Part shown: positions 33,664-42,389 of the stretch, piece after piece
How positions within the stretch are numbered: position 1 is the stretch's first letter
Layout: each line of letters starts with the position of its first letter
Source: Rhodopirellula sp. P2
GTDB taxonomy: Bacteria > Planctomycetota > Planctomycetia > Pirellulales > Pirellulaceae
Assembly: GCF_028768465.1 (NCBI RefSeq)
Contig: NZ_CP118225.1
Location: forward strand, 2,399,001 to 2,463,000
Reading direction: 5' to 3'
DNA: 64,000 nucleotides
The notes under the pieces: generated by a model
The model's database searches: none
Told to the model about the DNA's origin: nothing
What the model saw: only the letters and a program-made list of their open reading frames with translations
Made by a program: the position numbers and the translations under genes

Positions 33664-34266
33664 CTACAGCGTGGTGCGGACGGTTGCGACTGCGACGCCC
33701 ACCACCTTGGGGTTCACAACCGTGACGGGGGACAGGTCTCGATCGCCGTTGCGTAGTTCCACGTGCCCGTTGATCGGATGCCAATAACGAAGCGAAACAT
33801 TCCCGGGAGTGGTCTCGATCGCGGCGAGCTGCCCCGGTTGGACGCTGTCCTGTTTGTTGATCACGATGTAATCACCATCATGGATCCCGCGACTGGCCAG
33901 CGAGTCGCCTGATATTTGAACAACAAATCGATCGCCGTCGGCAAGAATCTTGCCTAAATCAACCACATCGGTCGCGTTCATATCGATGTCAGTGGGCTGG
34001 CTTCGGACAATGCCTGCCATCGGCAAACCCGTGGGTGAACGAGCGTTTTCGCCCGTCAATTCGATGGCTCGTGACTTGTTGGCTTTCCTGGTGATCAATC
34101 CTTTGCGCTCAAGCGCGCGGAGGTGACACATGACACCATTGGGACTTCGGATGCCGAAATGTTCGCCGATTTCACGAACGGTGGGGCCATAACCGCGTTC
34201 TTGGATCAGGGAGCGAACAAGCTCGTAGACCTCTCTTTGTCTTTCGGTCAGTTGAACTTTGGCCAT
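33664..34266 (-). CDS. lexA: LexA-like repressor with altered autocleavage residues
   Basis: 200 aa, usual LexA length; ATG 34266, upstream frame not protein-like. Winged helix (1-70: LTERQREVYELVRSLIQERG, GPTVREIGEHFGIRSP) and S24 peptidase domain (80-195: VVQISGDSLASRGIHDGDYIVI, VGVAVATVR). The catalytic Ser is present (S122 of SGDS). The position of the catalytic Lys (E. coli K156 in V-T-V-K-R) reads V-S-L-R-Y, with Arg160, and the scissile Ala-Gly reads Ser89-Gln90 in GIVRSQPT. It represses DNA-damage genes in general; here RecA-stimulated self-cleavage may be absent or different. A palindrome lies 35 bp upstream. Confidence 0.88.
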   Translation of the reverse strand: MAKVQLTERQREVYELVRSLIQERGYGPTVREIGEHFGIRSPNGVMCHLRALERKGLITRKANKSRAIELTGENARSPTGLPMAGIVRSQPTDIDMNATDVVDLGKILADGDRFVVQISGDSLASRGIHDGDYIVINKQDSVQPGQLAAIETTPGNVSLRYWHPINGHVELRNGDRDLSPVTVVNPKVVGVAVATVRTTL

Positions 34267-34300
34267 GGATTTCGCGGAGGGAGGTGGGGTGGGGGCAAAG

Positions 34301-34317
34301 GAGCGATCCCATCGCTC
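34301..34317. promoter_or_regulatory. Palindrome upstream of lexA, possible operator
   Basis: GAGCGAT-CCC-ATCGCTC, a perfect 7-bp inverted repeat, 35 bp before the lexA start. Position suits autoregulation, but it is not a known LexA box that I recognise. The rest of the 362-bp gap up to uppP (34318-34628) shows no gene or strong structure. Confidence 0.3.
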
Positions 34318-34628
34318 TGAAAGAAGCCTAGCATGCGAATCACTTTGATGACGTGCTTTTTCTGACCAGATTTCACATCGACGACGTTGCTGTTTCCTGT
34401 GCGGAATTGCGCGTGTTTGTCGAAGATTGGCATCAGGAACACGGTGAATCACCCTGTGGGGTGGTTCGTTCTCCCCAGTGGATCTTCCGGTGAGCGTGGG
34501 GGGAAGGGACACTGAGTGCCATAGCGACCGGCGGAGCATAGCTAAAACTGAACGACTTGTGTTGGTCGTCCATAGCAAAAATTAGCCTCGCAGGGGATGG
34601 TTGAGAGCCCCCCTGTTTCCCTGGCAAG

Positions 34629-35402
34629 CTATCGAAGATGGAGAGCGACCACCGCCAAACCTGCTGGGATGCACCAGTAGGCGAACCAGTGCAGGCGATC
34701 TTCCCGGCTCCAGCGAATCAGCCATTTCAGCGCGACGATGCCCACAGCGAAGGCCACGGCGGCTCCGATCAGAAGGGTTTCGATGGAGGCAGCACCGGAG
34801 GGTCCGTCGTCCAGGAGGTCTTTGATTGCCAGGACCGTTGCACCCAGAATCGCCGGGATAGCCAGAAGAAACGAAAACGTCACCGAGTCATCTCGATCGA
34901 GGCCCATCAACCGGCCGCCGAGGATCGTGGAACCGCTGCGGCTAATTCCTGGGAGGATCGCAAAGGCTTGGAAGCAGCCCACTAGAAACGCAGCACCGAA
35001 TCCCAGGCGGTCATAGGTTCCTGATTGGGGCGTGAGCCTGCCCAGCACAATCAGCATGATTCCAGTCACGATCAACATTGCTCCGGCCAGAAGCGGGCTG
35101 CGAAGTATTTCGGGGAATTGCGTTTTGATCGTCAGTCCGATCACGACGGCCGGGAGCGTTCCGATCACCAACAATCCGATGACTCGGCGGTCTTTCTTCA
35201 GCAGAGCCCAGATTCGCTGCCAGAAAACGACCAGGATCGATCCCAGCGTTCCGGCGTGCAAGATGATCTCGAGAGTCACCGATTCACCGAGTTCCCCCAG
35301 CATCGATCCGAGGATCACCAAGTGCCCCGACGAGCTGATGGGGAGGAACTCGGCGATCCCTTGCACGACAGCCAAAATGATGACGCGAATGAGTTCCTGC
35401 AC
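34629..35402 (-). CDS. uppP: Undecaprenyl-diphosphatase UppP (BacA)
   Basis: 257 aa from GTG 35402; a TTG five codons upstream (35417) is the alternative. The catalytic motif QGIAEFLPISSSGHL (near residues 14-28) and LPGISRSGSTILGGRLMGL are diagnostic. About eight membrane helices. It removes one phosphate from undecaprenyl pyrophosphate on the outer face of the membrane, recycling the lipid carrier of cell-wall and O-antigen synthesis and giving bacitracin tolerance. It is divergent from a DUF368 gene, with only about 120 bp between them. Confidence 0.95.
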   Translation of the reverse strand: MQELIRVIILAVVQGIAEFLPISSSGHLVILGSMLGELGESVTLEIILHAGTLGSILVVFWQRIWALLKKDRRVIGLLVIGTLPAVVIGLTIKTQFPEILRSPLLAGAMLIVTGIMLIVLGRLTPQSGTYDRLGFGAAFLVGCFQAFAILPGISRSGSTILGGRLMGLDRDDSVTFSFLLAIPAILGATVLAIKDLLDDGPSGAASIETLLIGAAVAFAVGIVALKWLIRWSREDRLHWFAYWCIPAGLAVVALHLR

Positions 35403-35523
35403 GATTCGAGGTCTCAACTAAAGTGTGTGGGGAGTGCGTCTGGACGGAAGATGTCCTAGGTTACTTTGTCGAGACGAATGTCGGCATCCGTCATTTCAAA
35501 TCCAGTTCTTTTCCTCCGCCTGA

Positions 35524-36549
35524 ATGACTCTTGTGAACGCATCCACCGGCTCGGACAGTTCTTCCGAAGGTATCAGTTTTGACGGTGAGCAAGCTCGGCG
35601 TCCTGATGGCATCGGCATGATGTTGCTGAACGTCTTTCGAGGGTTCTGCATGGGAGCCGCTGACACGGTGCCTGGGGTCAGTGGCGGGACGGTGGCATTG
35701 ATTCTGGGGCATTACGACCGTTTGATCGCGGCGATCAGTCATGTGGACACGACCTCGCTTGGATTGCTTCGATCAGGGCAATGGGCGGGACTCGCCCGGC
35801 GAATGGACCTGCGGTTCTTGATCGCTCTGGGGATTGGGATCGTGGTCGGAATCGGCGCCTTGGCCGGACTGATGCATTGGTTGCTGCAACACCGAGTCAA
35901 CGAAACCATGGCGGTGTTCTTTGGTCTGGTGCTGGCAAGTGTTTGGGTGGTCCGGCGCAACGTCACTCAGTGGACGCTTCCCCGATGCGTTCTGTTGGTG
36001 GTCGGTGTGCTGGTGGCGTTGGGGATCTCGCAGATACCTGCGACGACAGGTGACGCCAGTCATGTCTTTTTGTTCTTCAGTGCCTCGATCGCGATTTGTG
36101 CGATGATCCTGCCGGGGATCAGCGGCGCGTTCATTTTGTTGTTGCTGGGCGTTTACGAACCGGTGATCGGCATGATCAAAGGCGTTGTCAAAGGCCAGAT
36201 CGACCTGGATATCTTGGGCCGGTTGGCCGTGTTCGCGGCCGGGTGCCTGTTTGGTTTGCTGGCGTTCAGTCGATTGCTGAATTACCTGCTCGAACACTTC
36301 CGAGACGCAACGATGGCGGTGTTGATCGGATTGATGATTGGTTCGGTTGGCCGACTGTGGCCGCTGCAACGGGTGACCCCGGAGACTGCTGAGCTGGAAC
36401 TGAAGCACCAGGAGTTTGATTGGGTTTCGCCACTTCAATACGAAGGCAGTTTGGTGGTGTTGCTCGCGCTCGCCATCACTGCCGCCATCGTGGTGATGGC
36501 TGCCGATCACTTCACTCGGCGGATGCAGTCTTCATCGATCGCCACTTGA
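35524..36549 (+). CDS. DUF368 membrane protein, PopT-type undecaprenyl phosphate translocase
   Basis: 341 aa, about eight to ten membrane helices. The first signature is [31 protein letters not shown] and the second is [25 protein letters not shown], in each case a G-A-A-D/L-P-G-x-S-G re-entrant repeat typical of DUF368. Recent work showed DUF368 proteins (PopT) and DedA proteins flip undecaprenyl phosphate back to the cytoplasmic face. This fits the divergent uppP. The first 30 residues are polar and variable. Its last 18 bp overlap the convergent rnpA gene. Confidence 0.9.
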   Translation: MTLVNASTGSDSSSEGISFDGEQARRPDGIGMMLLNVFRGFCMGAADTVPGVSGGTVALILGHYDRLIAAISHVDTTSLGLLRSGQWAGLARRMDLRFLIALGIGIVVGIGALAGLMHWLLQHRVNETMAVFFGLVLASVWVVRRNVTQWTLPRCVLLVVGVLVALGISQIPATTGDASHVFLFFSASIAICAMILPGISGAFILLLLGVYEPVIGMIKGVVKGQIDLDILGRLAVFAAGCLFGLLAFSRLLNYLLEHFRDATMAVLIGLMIGSVGRLWPLQRVTPETAELELKHQEFDWVSPLQYEGSLVVLLALAITAAIVVMAADHFTRRMQSSSIAT

Positions 36550-36942
36550 GGGTTGGCTGCGCCGCACCGCTCGACCGACGAGTTTGACAAATCCTTTGTC
36601 GATCAATTTCCAACTGGCTTGGACGTCTTTCTTGGGCCGGATGACGTAATCAAAACCGGTCGGAAGTTCCATCTGATGCAGTCGGTACGCTTCGCGTATC
36701 AGGCGTTTCCAGCGATTGCGAACGACCGCGTTGCCGGTCTTCTTGGGGATCGTCACCCCCAGGCGACATTGGGTTTTGGCGGCGTCCTCTGGTGACGTTT
36801 GATCGCGTGGCAACGCGAAGACGACCAAGCAATCGTTGGCGGCGACACCGCCACGTCGGAGTGCTTGGGTGAAGTCTCCGCTGCGGACGACCCGCGATGA
36901 CTTGGGGAATCCCAGCGGGTGTTTTCCAAGCGTGCGCGACAT
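36532..36942 (-). CDS. rnpA: Ribonuclease P protein component RnpA
   Basis: 136 aa. The core [30 protein letters not shown] contains the R-N-x-x-K-R-x-x-R-E motif that contacts the [23 protein letters not shown] is the usual N-terminal strand. It helps the RNA subunit cut 5' leaders from tRNA precursors. ATG 36942 overlaps the pyrC-like stop (TGATG), so it is coupled to pyrimidine genes rather than to rpmH/dnaA as usual. Its end overlaps the convergent DUF368 gene by 18 bp. Confidence 0.92.
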   Translation of the reverse strand: MSRTLGKHPLGFPKSSRVVRSGDFTQALRRGGVAANDCLVVFALPRDQTSPEDAAKTQCRLGVTIPKKTGNAVVRNRWKRLIREAYRLHQMELPTGFDYVIRPKKDVQASWKLIDKGFVKLVGRAVRRSQPSSGDR

Positions 36943-38258
36943 CAGGAGACGGTGTTCGCAGCGGCGGGATTCAGTTCGAATTTCAAACGTCCACCGACAA
37001 GCGTGTGAGTGACTCGGGCGGCAAGCGTGCGTCCGGTCATGGGGCTCGAATGACATCGTGACCGAAAGTGCTTGGCCTCGACCGCCCAAGCCTGGTTGGG
37101 ATCGATCACAGTCACGTCTGCGTTGGCACCCACCGACAAAGTGCCACCGTCCACGCCCGCGATTTTGGCGGGTGAAGTCGAGAGGCATTCGATCGCTCGA
37201 GACCAACCCAGGATCTTGGTTTCCACCAAGTCGGTCGCGATGGCGGCGAGGGTGGTTTCCAAAGCCGACGCACCAAACGGAGCCAGATCCAGGTCGTTGG
37301 CTTTTTTTTCCTGAGCCCGTGGCATGTGCCCGGATTCAATGGCATCGATCACACCTTCCGCAACGGCATTGCGAAGTGCTTCGACATGCGATGGGCTTCG
37401 CATTGGCGGGTGAACTTTGTACCGCGAATCGTAGGACCGCAGCAGCTCATCACTGCCAAACAAGTTGTGGGGACAGACCGATGCGGAGATGTGGATGCCT
37501 CGGGATTTCACACGGCCAATCATGTCGATCGCACCCATCGTGCTGACCGGGCCCACATGCAATCGACCCTGGGTGGCTTCTGCCAAACGAACATCCCGGG
37601 CAACCGCCAGGTCTTCCGCTTCGGTTGGCAAACCCTTCAGTCCCAGGACCAATCCGATCCGGCCATCGTGCATCACCCCACCGTCAGCCAGTTCCGGGAC
37701 TTCCGGCCGATCAAAGATGGGCAAGTCAAACATGCGGCAGTAGTCGAGTGCCCGTTTCAGCAAGGCGTCGTTGGGCATCGGTCGCGGCGTGTCACTGAAA
37801 CCGGCCGCTCCGGCTGCTGCCAGGATTCCTAGTTCGGCCATCTGTTCGCCTTGCCGCCCTTTGCTCAGGCAAGCGATGGGCAGCACCCGAACCCCGTCGA
37901 TGCGTTGGGCAATCTGGCGAACCAATTGCACGGACGCGGCGGAGTCCATCAACGGTTTGGTGCTGCTGCAGCACAGCACCGTTGTGTAACCGCCCGCCAA
38001 GGCAGCGTCGCTGCCCGTTTGAATGGTCTCGTCTTCTTCACTGCCTGGTTCACGCAGTTCGGTCGCCAGATCGACCAGGCCTGGAGCGACGATCTTGCCG
38101 CTGACGTCCAAGCGGCTCGCGTCGGGCGGCAAATCACCATCGGGCGTGTCGAGCGAATGAATTTTTCCCTCGTGCAGAACGAGGCGTGCAATCCGGTCCA
38201 CACCATTGGCGGGATCGATCACTCGGCCGCCATCGAGAACCCAGGTGGAATCGTTCAT
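36942..38258 (-). CDS. Pseudo-dihydroorotase (PyrC-like, metal ligands lost)
   Basis: 438 aa, amidohydrolase/dihydroorotase type I fold: [33 protein letters not shown] in two parts, [43 protein letters not shown], and a C-terminal composite domain [16 protein letters not shown]. In active enzymes the first motif is D-x-H-x-H-x-R-E-P-G; here it is D-L-A65-T-E67-L-R-E-P-G, so both metal His are gone, and the Asp of T-D-H-A-P reads S-G-H-M-P. It therefore should have no catalysis. Such PyrC' proteins form a complex with aspartate transcarbamoylase in Pseudomonas. ATG 38258 overlaps the pyrB stop by four bases. Confidence 0.88.
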   Translation of the reverse strand: MNDSTWVLDGGRVIDPANGVDRIARLVLHEGKIHSLDTPDGDLPPDASRLDVSGKIVAPGLVDLATELREPGSEEDETIQTGSDAALAGGYTTVLCCSSTKPLMDSAASVQLVRQIAQRIDGVRVLPIACLSKGRQGEQMAELGILAAAGAAGFSDTPRPMPNDALLKRALDYCRMFDLPIFDRPEVPELADGGVMHDGRIGLVLGLKGLPTEAEDLAVARDVRLAEATQGRLHVGPVSTMGAIDMIGRVKSRGIHISASVCPHNLFGSDELLRSYDSRYKVHPPMRSPSHVEALRNAVAEGVIDAIESGHMPRAQEKKANDLDLAPFGASALETTLAAIATDLVETKILGWSRAIECLSTSPAKIAGVDGGTLSVGANADVTVIDPNQAWAVEAKHFRSRCHSSPMTGRTLAARVTHTLVGGRLKFELNPAAANTVS

Positions 38259-39286
38259 GCGAGGGTCTCCGTGGAGGCGTCGGTGTTGTCTTTCGCGTTG
38301 GCGAGCAGCCACAGCGAGGCCATGCGGACCGCGATTCCGTTGGTGACTTGTTCGAGAATCACGGAATGCGGGCCGTCAGCGACTTCCGGCGTGATTTCAA
38401 CGCCACGATTGATGGGGCCGGGAGCCATGATCAGGATGTCAGGTTTGGCGAGTCGCAGGCGTTGACCGTTCATGGCATACAACGCGGCGTATTCGTAGAC
38501 GCTGGGGAACGGGCGTGCTTTTTGACGTTCGAATTGGATGCGAAGGAGGTTCAAGACATCGCAGCGGTGAACAATTTCATCGAGTCGGTGAGCGACTTCG
38601 AACCCAAGTTCTTCCCAGCGCGGGCTGACCAGGGTCGGTGGTCCACAGATGATGACGTGGGCCCCCAGCTTGCGGAGGCCCCACAGGTTGCTGCGTGCGG
38701 TGCGACTGTGGGCGATGTCGCCGACCAAAGCCACCGTCATGCCAGCGAACACTTTTTCAGGATCGGCGGCTTCGTTTTTCCAGTTCGATCCGATGCGGTG
38801 CTGCAGGATCGTCAGCATGTCCAGCAAACCCTGGGTGGGATGCTCGTGCGGTCCATCGCCAGCGTTGAGCACGCTGCATTTCAATTCTCGGGCCAGCAAG
38901 TGAGGCGTTCCCGGCGTGGAGTGACGGGTCACGACCCAGTCGACACCCATCGCTTCGATCGTCTTGGCCGTGTCGACGAACGTTTCGCCTTTGGCGACGC
39001 TGCTGCCACTGCTGCTGAATTCAACGGTGTCAGCACCCAAGCGTTTGGCGGCCAGCGAAAAACTGTTTCGCGTCCGCGTGCTGTTTTCGAAGAACAAATT
39101 GGCACAGGTTTTCCCGGTCAGCAGCGGGACTTTGCGGCGACAACCTTCGGTCATCGCCTTCAGCTCGTCCGCGGTGCGTAAGATCGCGAGGATCTCAGCG
39201 GCGGAAAGCCGTTCCAAATCCAATAGGTGACGATGCCGCCAAACGGCCGGGAATGACAATTGATCGGGTGAGAGCGATGCGTCCAT
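38255..39286 (-). CDS. pyrB: Aspartate carbamoyltransferase catalytic subunit PyrB
   Basis: 343 aa, slightly longer than the usual 310. The carbamoyl-phosphate loop [12 protein letters not shown] (S69-T-R71-T-R73), the 80s-like loop [13 protein letters not shown] (Lys84-like), [16 protein letters not shown] and [16 protein letters not shown] are all present. It makes carbamoyl aspartate, the first committed step of pyrimidine synthesis. No regulatory PyrI; the downstream pseudo-dihydroorotase probably provides the partner. It starts 18 bp after DUF423 ends, likely one operon nadA-DUF423-pyrB-pyrC'-rnpA. Confidence 0.96.
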   Translation of the reverse strand: MDASLSPDQLSFPAVWRHRHLLDLERLSAAEILAILRTADELKAMTEGCRRKVPLLTGKTCANLFFENSTRTRNSFSLAAKRLGADTVEFSSSGSSVAKGETFVDTAKTIEAMGVDWVVTRHSTPGTPHLLARELKCSVLNAGDGPHEHPTQGLLDMLTILQHRIGSNWKNEAADPEKVFAGMTVALVGDIAHSRTARSNLWGLRKLGAHVIICGPPTLVSPRWEELGFEVAHRLDEIVHRCDVLNLLRIQFERQKARPFPSVYEYAALYAMNGQRLRLAKPDILIMAPGPINRGVEITPEVADGPHSVILEQVTNGIAVRMASLWLLANAKDNTDASTETLA

Positions 39287-39304
39287 GGTCGGGAGTTTAA
39301 AGCA

Positions 39305-39769
39305 TCATTGACTTTTCGACGAGTCACGACAGCCCACAAACATCAACCAACCCACCATCCAGCAAACGCCGCCGATTGGCGTGATCGCCCCCAGCACGGG
39401 CGTGTTGGTCAAAACCAGCAGGTACAAACTGCCGGAAAAGAAAATCAATCCCGCCACCATCAAAGCACGAATCGTTCGCAGCCACTTGGTGGACCGCAGC
39501 GGAGCCACCGCCAAGGCCAACAAAACAATGGCGTGAGCCAAGTGGTAACGGGCTCCCGTGTCGAATTGCGCGACCCGGCGAGCAATCGTTTCGGGATCCA
39601 TTCCGGATTGCTCAAGAAAGTTGGGCAACCCGTGAGCCCCAAAGGCTCCGATCCCGACGGCGGATGCTCCGGCCAAACCAGCCAAAACCATGTTCCAACG
39701 CGAAGGAGCAACCGGATCGGTGTGCACTTCACTGGGGTTGGTTTTTGACGGTGAGTAGGGAGATGTCAT
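39305..39769 (-). CDS. DUF423 small membrane protein
   Basis: 154 aa. ATG 39769 overlaps the nadA stop (ATGA). After about 25 polar residues come four hydrophobic helices: MVLAGLAGASAVGIGAFGAHG, then the polar FDTGARYHLAHAIVLLALAV (conserved H-x-x-H of DUF423), IRALMVAGLIFFSGSLYLLVL and ITPIGGVCWMVGWLMFVG. Widespread in bacteria; its function is unknown. Probably cotranscribed with nadA and pyrB. Confidence 0.9.
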   Translation of the reverse strand: MTSPYSPSKTNPSEVHTDPVAPSRWNMVLAGLAGASAVGIGAFGAHGLPNFLEQSGMDPETIARRVAQFDTGARYHLAHAIVLLALAVAPLRSTKWLRTIRALMVAGLIFFSGSLYLLVLTNTPVLGAITPIGGVCWMVGWLMFVGCRDSSKSQ

Positions 39770-40944
39770 TTCACCGCCAACATGCGTTCCAACGCGATCA
39801 AGCTCCACTTGGTGGTCTCTTCGTCCACGCGAATTTGGTTGACCAACCGGCCGTCACGCAAGTTTTCCAGGGTCCAACAGAGGTGTGTCAGATCGATCCG
39901 GTACATCGTCGCGCACATGCAAACGACGGGACTCAAAAAGTGGATCTCTTGTTCGGGGTGCTCGTCCTTCAGGCGGTTGACCAAGTGCAGTTCGGTCCCG
40001 ATCGCCCACTTCGTTCCCGGGGGGGCATTCTGGACCGTTTGAATGATCTTGCCCGTGCTGCCACTGACATCGGCGATGTCGTTGACCTCGCGGGGGCATT
40101 CGGGGTGCACGAGGATCTGGATGCCCTCGTGCTCTTTGCGAAAACGAGCCACGTGCTCGGCGCGAAACATTTGGTGGACGCTGCAGTGACCCTTCCAAAG
40201 GATCACGCGACTGGCTTCGATTTGTTCGTCGGTGTTGCCACCCATCTCCAACGCGTAGGGATCCCAGACCGGCATTTGCTCTTCCGTGATTCCCATCGTC
40301 AGCGCGGTGTTGCGGCCGAGGTGTTGATCGGGAAAGAAGAAGACTCGCTGGCCGCGTTCAAACGCCCATTCCAAAACCGCTTTCGCGTTGCTGCTGGTGC
40401 AGACAATTCCACCATGACGACCGCAGAACGCTTTCAAGCTGGCGGCGCTGTTGATGTAGGTGACCGGGATGACTTGTTCGGTGTCAATCACTTCGGACAT
40501 GTCCGCCCAAGCCGCTTCGACCTGAGCGATCGCGGCCATGTCGGCCATCGAGCATCCCGCCGCCATGTCAGGCAGCAGCACGTCGACTCGGCGACCATCG
40601 CGGGCTTCGATTCGGTCCGGACGGTTGGCCAGAATGTCAGCCGTTTCTGCCATGAAGTGAACGCCGCAGAACACGATGGTTCGGCACGCTTGGCTCTTGG
40701 CCGCCATCTCGGACAACTGGTAGCTGTCGCCTCGCAAGTCGGTGTGCTCGATCACCTCGTCCTGCTGATAGTGGTGGCCCAAAATCAGCAGTTCTTCCCC
40801 GAGTTCTTTCCGCACCGCTTCAATTCGTTGCTGAAGAACCTCGTTTTCCAGCGATCGGTACGGTTTCAAAGGATGCAGCGCATCCATTTCATCGTTTCCG
40901 CTGGTGGGTTGTTTGGGAGGCGTGGTGGTTGGCAAATCGACCAT
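39766..40944 (-). CDS. nadA: Quinolinate synthase NadA
   Basis: 392 aa. ATG 40944 chosen; a longer open frame to 41052 is Arg-rich and not NadA-like. The N-terminal part has ELLILGHHYQQDEVIEHTDLRGDSYQLS, then VFCGVHFMAETADIL and three cluster Cys in MAAGCSMAD, WKGHCSVHQ and SPVVCMCATMYR. It condenses iminoaspartate with dihydroxyacetone phosphate to quinolinate in NAD synthesis, using a 4Fe-4S cluster. The upstream SufS-like gene may help to build that cluster; nadB and nadC are not here. A short hairpin lies between the two genes. Confidence 0.96.
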   Translation of the reverse strand: MVDLPTTTPPKQPTSGNDEMDALHPLKPYRSLENEVLQQRIEAVRKELGEELLILGHHYQQDEVIEHTDLRGDSYQLSEMAAKSQACRTIVFCGVHFMAETADILANRPDRIEARDGRRVDVLLPDMAAGCSMADMAAIAQVEAAWADMSEVIDTEQVIPVTYINSAASLKAFCGRHGGIVCTSSNAKAVLEWAFERGQRVFFFPDQHLGRNTALTMGITEEQMPVWDPYALEMGGNTDEQIEASRVILWKGHCSVHQMFRAEHVARFRKEHEGIQILVHPECPREVNDIADVSGSTGKIIQTVQNAPPGTKWAIGTELHLVNRLKDEHPEQEIHFLSPVVCMCATMYRIDLTHLCWTLENLRDGRLVNQIRVDEETTKWSLIALERMLAVK

Positions 40945-41065
40945 GGGGATTTCAATCAAAGAGGATCGGCGGCGCATCGCTGGGCGACACGTCATTATTG
41001 AAACCGATCCATCCCTTTGTTTCCATGCCTGCCGCTTTGGGCTCGACCCCATAATCGCCCAAAGA

Positions 41066-41105
41066 CCCTCTTTTCCTGTCTTTTCAGGAGAGAACCCGAA
41101 GAGGG
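41066..41105 (-). terminator. Hairpin between the SufS-like gene and nadA, possible weak terminator
   Basis: Outer stem CCCTCTT (41066-41072) with AAGAGGG (41099-41105), and inner TCCTG (41074-41078) with CAGGA (41085-41089). On the minus strand it is followed only by TCTTTGGG, so it may be an attenuating or processing hairpin rather than a full terminator. Confidence 0.35.
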
Positions 41106-41111
41106 GAAGCG

Positions 41112-42323
41112 TCAGGCCAAGGCCGTGATTTGAGCGGCAATTTCAGCCACCGCCTGGATCGCCGCGTCAATCTCATCGGGTGTGGTGCCGTGTCCCCCGC
41201 TGATGCGAAGGGTGCCGGCCTGTTCCGTCCCGAGATGGCGGTGAATTCGTGCGGCACAGTGATGTCCGGATCGAACCTCCATTCCAAATTCCCCATCCAA
41301 GATTGCGGCGGCATCATCCGGCGGAAGATCTGGCCCAAAGTCGAGGCTGGCGATCGGAAGTGGGCCTGGGCGACCAAAAACTTGAACCCCTGCGATCGCA
41401 TTCAATCCAGCATGAAGTTGCTGAGAAAGACCAGCCAGTTGCCGAGCGGAGTCCTCCCCCGGTGGCATCGAATCCATCGCCGCCAACCATCCCGCGATGG
41501 CCGGCAGGTTCATCGTGCCCGGTTCCAGTCTTTCGGGCATGGATTTGGGCATGCTATCCGACCGACCGTCGTGCCCCGTTCCGCCCTGCATCCAAGGCAC
41601 GATCCAATCGTGCCACTCGGGTGACAGGCAAAGCATTCCGATCCCCGGTGGACCGCCGCATCCCTTGTGAGCGGGTGCCGCCAAGGCATGCACGCCGAAT
41701 CTCTGGACATCAACCGGCAAGTAGCCCAAGGACTGGGCCGCATCGCAAAGGAACAGAATTTGATGCGACTCGTTTCGCGATTGGTTGTGTTCCGCGATGG
41801 CCGCTCCGATCTCTGCAATCGGTTGGACTGCCCCGGTCACGTTGGACGCATGCGACAGAGCCACCAAGCGAGTGGTGTCATGGATCTTTTCGATGACATC
41901 GCTTGCGGAAAGCAGACCGTTGACGTCCGGTGAGACTTCTTCGATCGTCGCGCCGGCCGCTTTTGCAGCAACGAGCAGTGGTCGCACGACGGCGTTGTGT
42001 TCGACCGCAGAAGTCAGCAGGTGCGAGCCGGTTCCGATCGCATGCGACGGACCGACCAGCCCATGAATGACGGCGTTCAGCGCGGAGGTGCAGCCCGAGT
42101 GAAAGCTGATGCAGTGGTCCGATTCTGCATTCACGAAACGAGCCAGTCTCGATCGCAACGAACGAGTGAGTTCGCTGGCCTTCATCGCCGACGCGTAGTT
42201 GCCTCGCGAAGCCGATGAGCCAACGTTGGTCAGAAACTCAACCATCGCTTCGGTGACGCCCGCCGCTTTCGGCCACGACGTCGCAGCGTGATCCAAGTAG
42301 ATGCGGGGTTGGGTGGCAGGCAC
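41112..42323 (-). CDS. SufS-like cysteine desulfurase (class V aminotransferase)
   Basis: 403 aa. YLDHAATSWPKAAGVTEAM at the start, SFHSGCTSALN, catalytic His in TSAVEHNAVVRPL, D-A-A-Q-S in LCDAAQSLGYLPVDV and the PLP Lys in APAHKGCGGPPG. The Cys is present in the loop VRSGHHCAARIHRHLG (R-x-G-x-H-C-A), as in group II desulfurases. It would release sulfur from cysteine for Fe-S clusters. It lies just upstream of nadA; nifS-like/nadA pairs are known in Bacillus, where the desulfurase supplies NadA. It starts 66 bp behind the giant gene. Confidence 0.9.
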   Translation of the reverse strand: MPATQPRIYLDHAATSWPKAAGVTEAMVEFLTNVGSSASRGNYASAMKASELTRSLRSRLARFVNAESDHCISFHSGCTSALNAVIHGLVGPSHAIGTGSHLLTSAVEHNAVVRPLLVAAKAAGATIEEVSPDVNGLLSASDVIEKIHDTTRLVALSHASNVTGAVQPIAEIGAAIAEHNQSRNESHQILFLCDAAQSLGYLPVDVQRFGVHALAAPAHKGCGGPPGIGMLCLSPEWHDWIVPWMQGGTGHDGRSDSMPKSMPERLEPGTMNLPAIAGWLAAMDSMPPGEDSARQLAGLSQQLHAGLNAIAGVQVFGRPGPLPIASLDFGPDLPPDDAAAILDGEFGMEVRSGHHCAARIHRHLGTEQAGTLRISGGHGTTPDEIDAAIQAVAEIAAQITALA

Positions 42324-42389
42324 GGTTGGGGCAGACGGTTCAGTCGGGAGAGGGCGTTGATTCAGCGGTGAAGGTGGCGCCGGACGGCA

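Noticed and set aside
39664-41001. Open frame opposite nadA
   Set aside because: NadA has all three cluster Cys and normal length; the opposite product has no family features.
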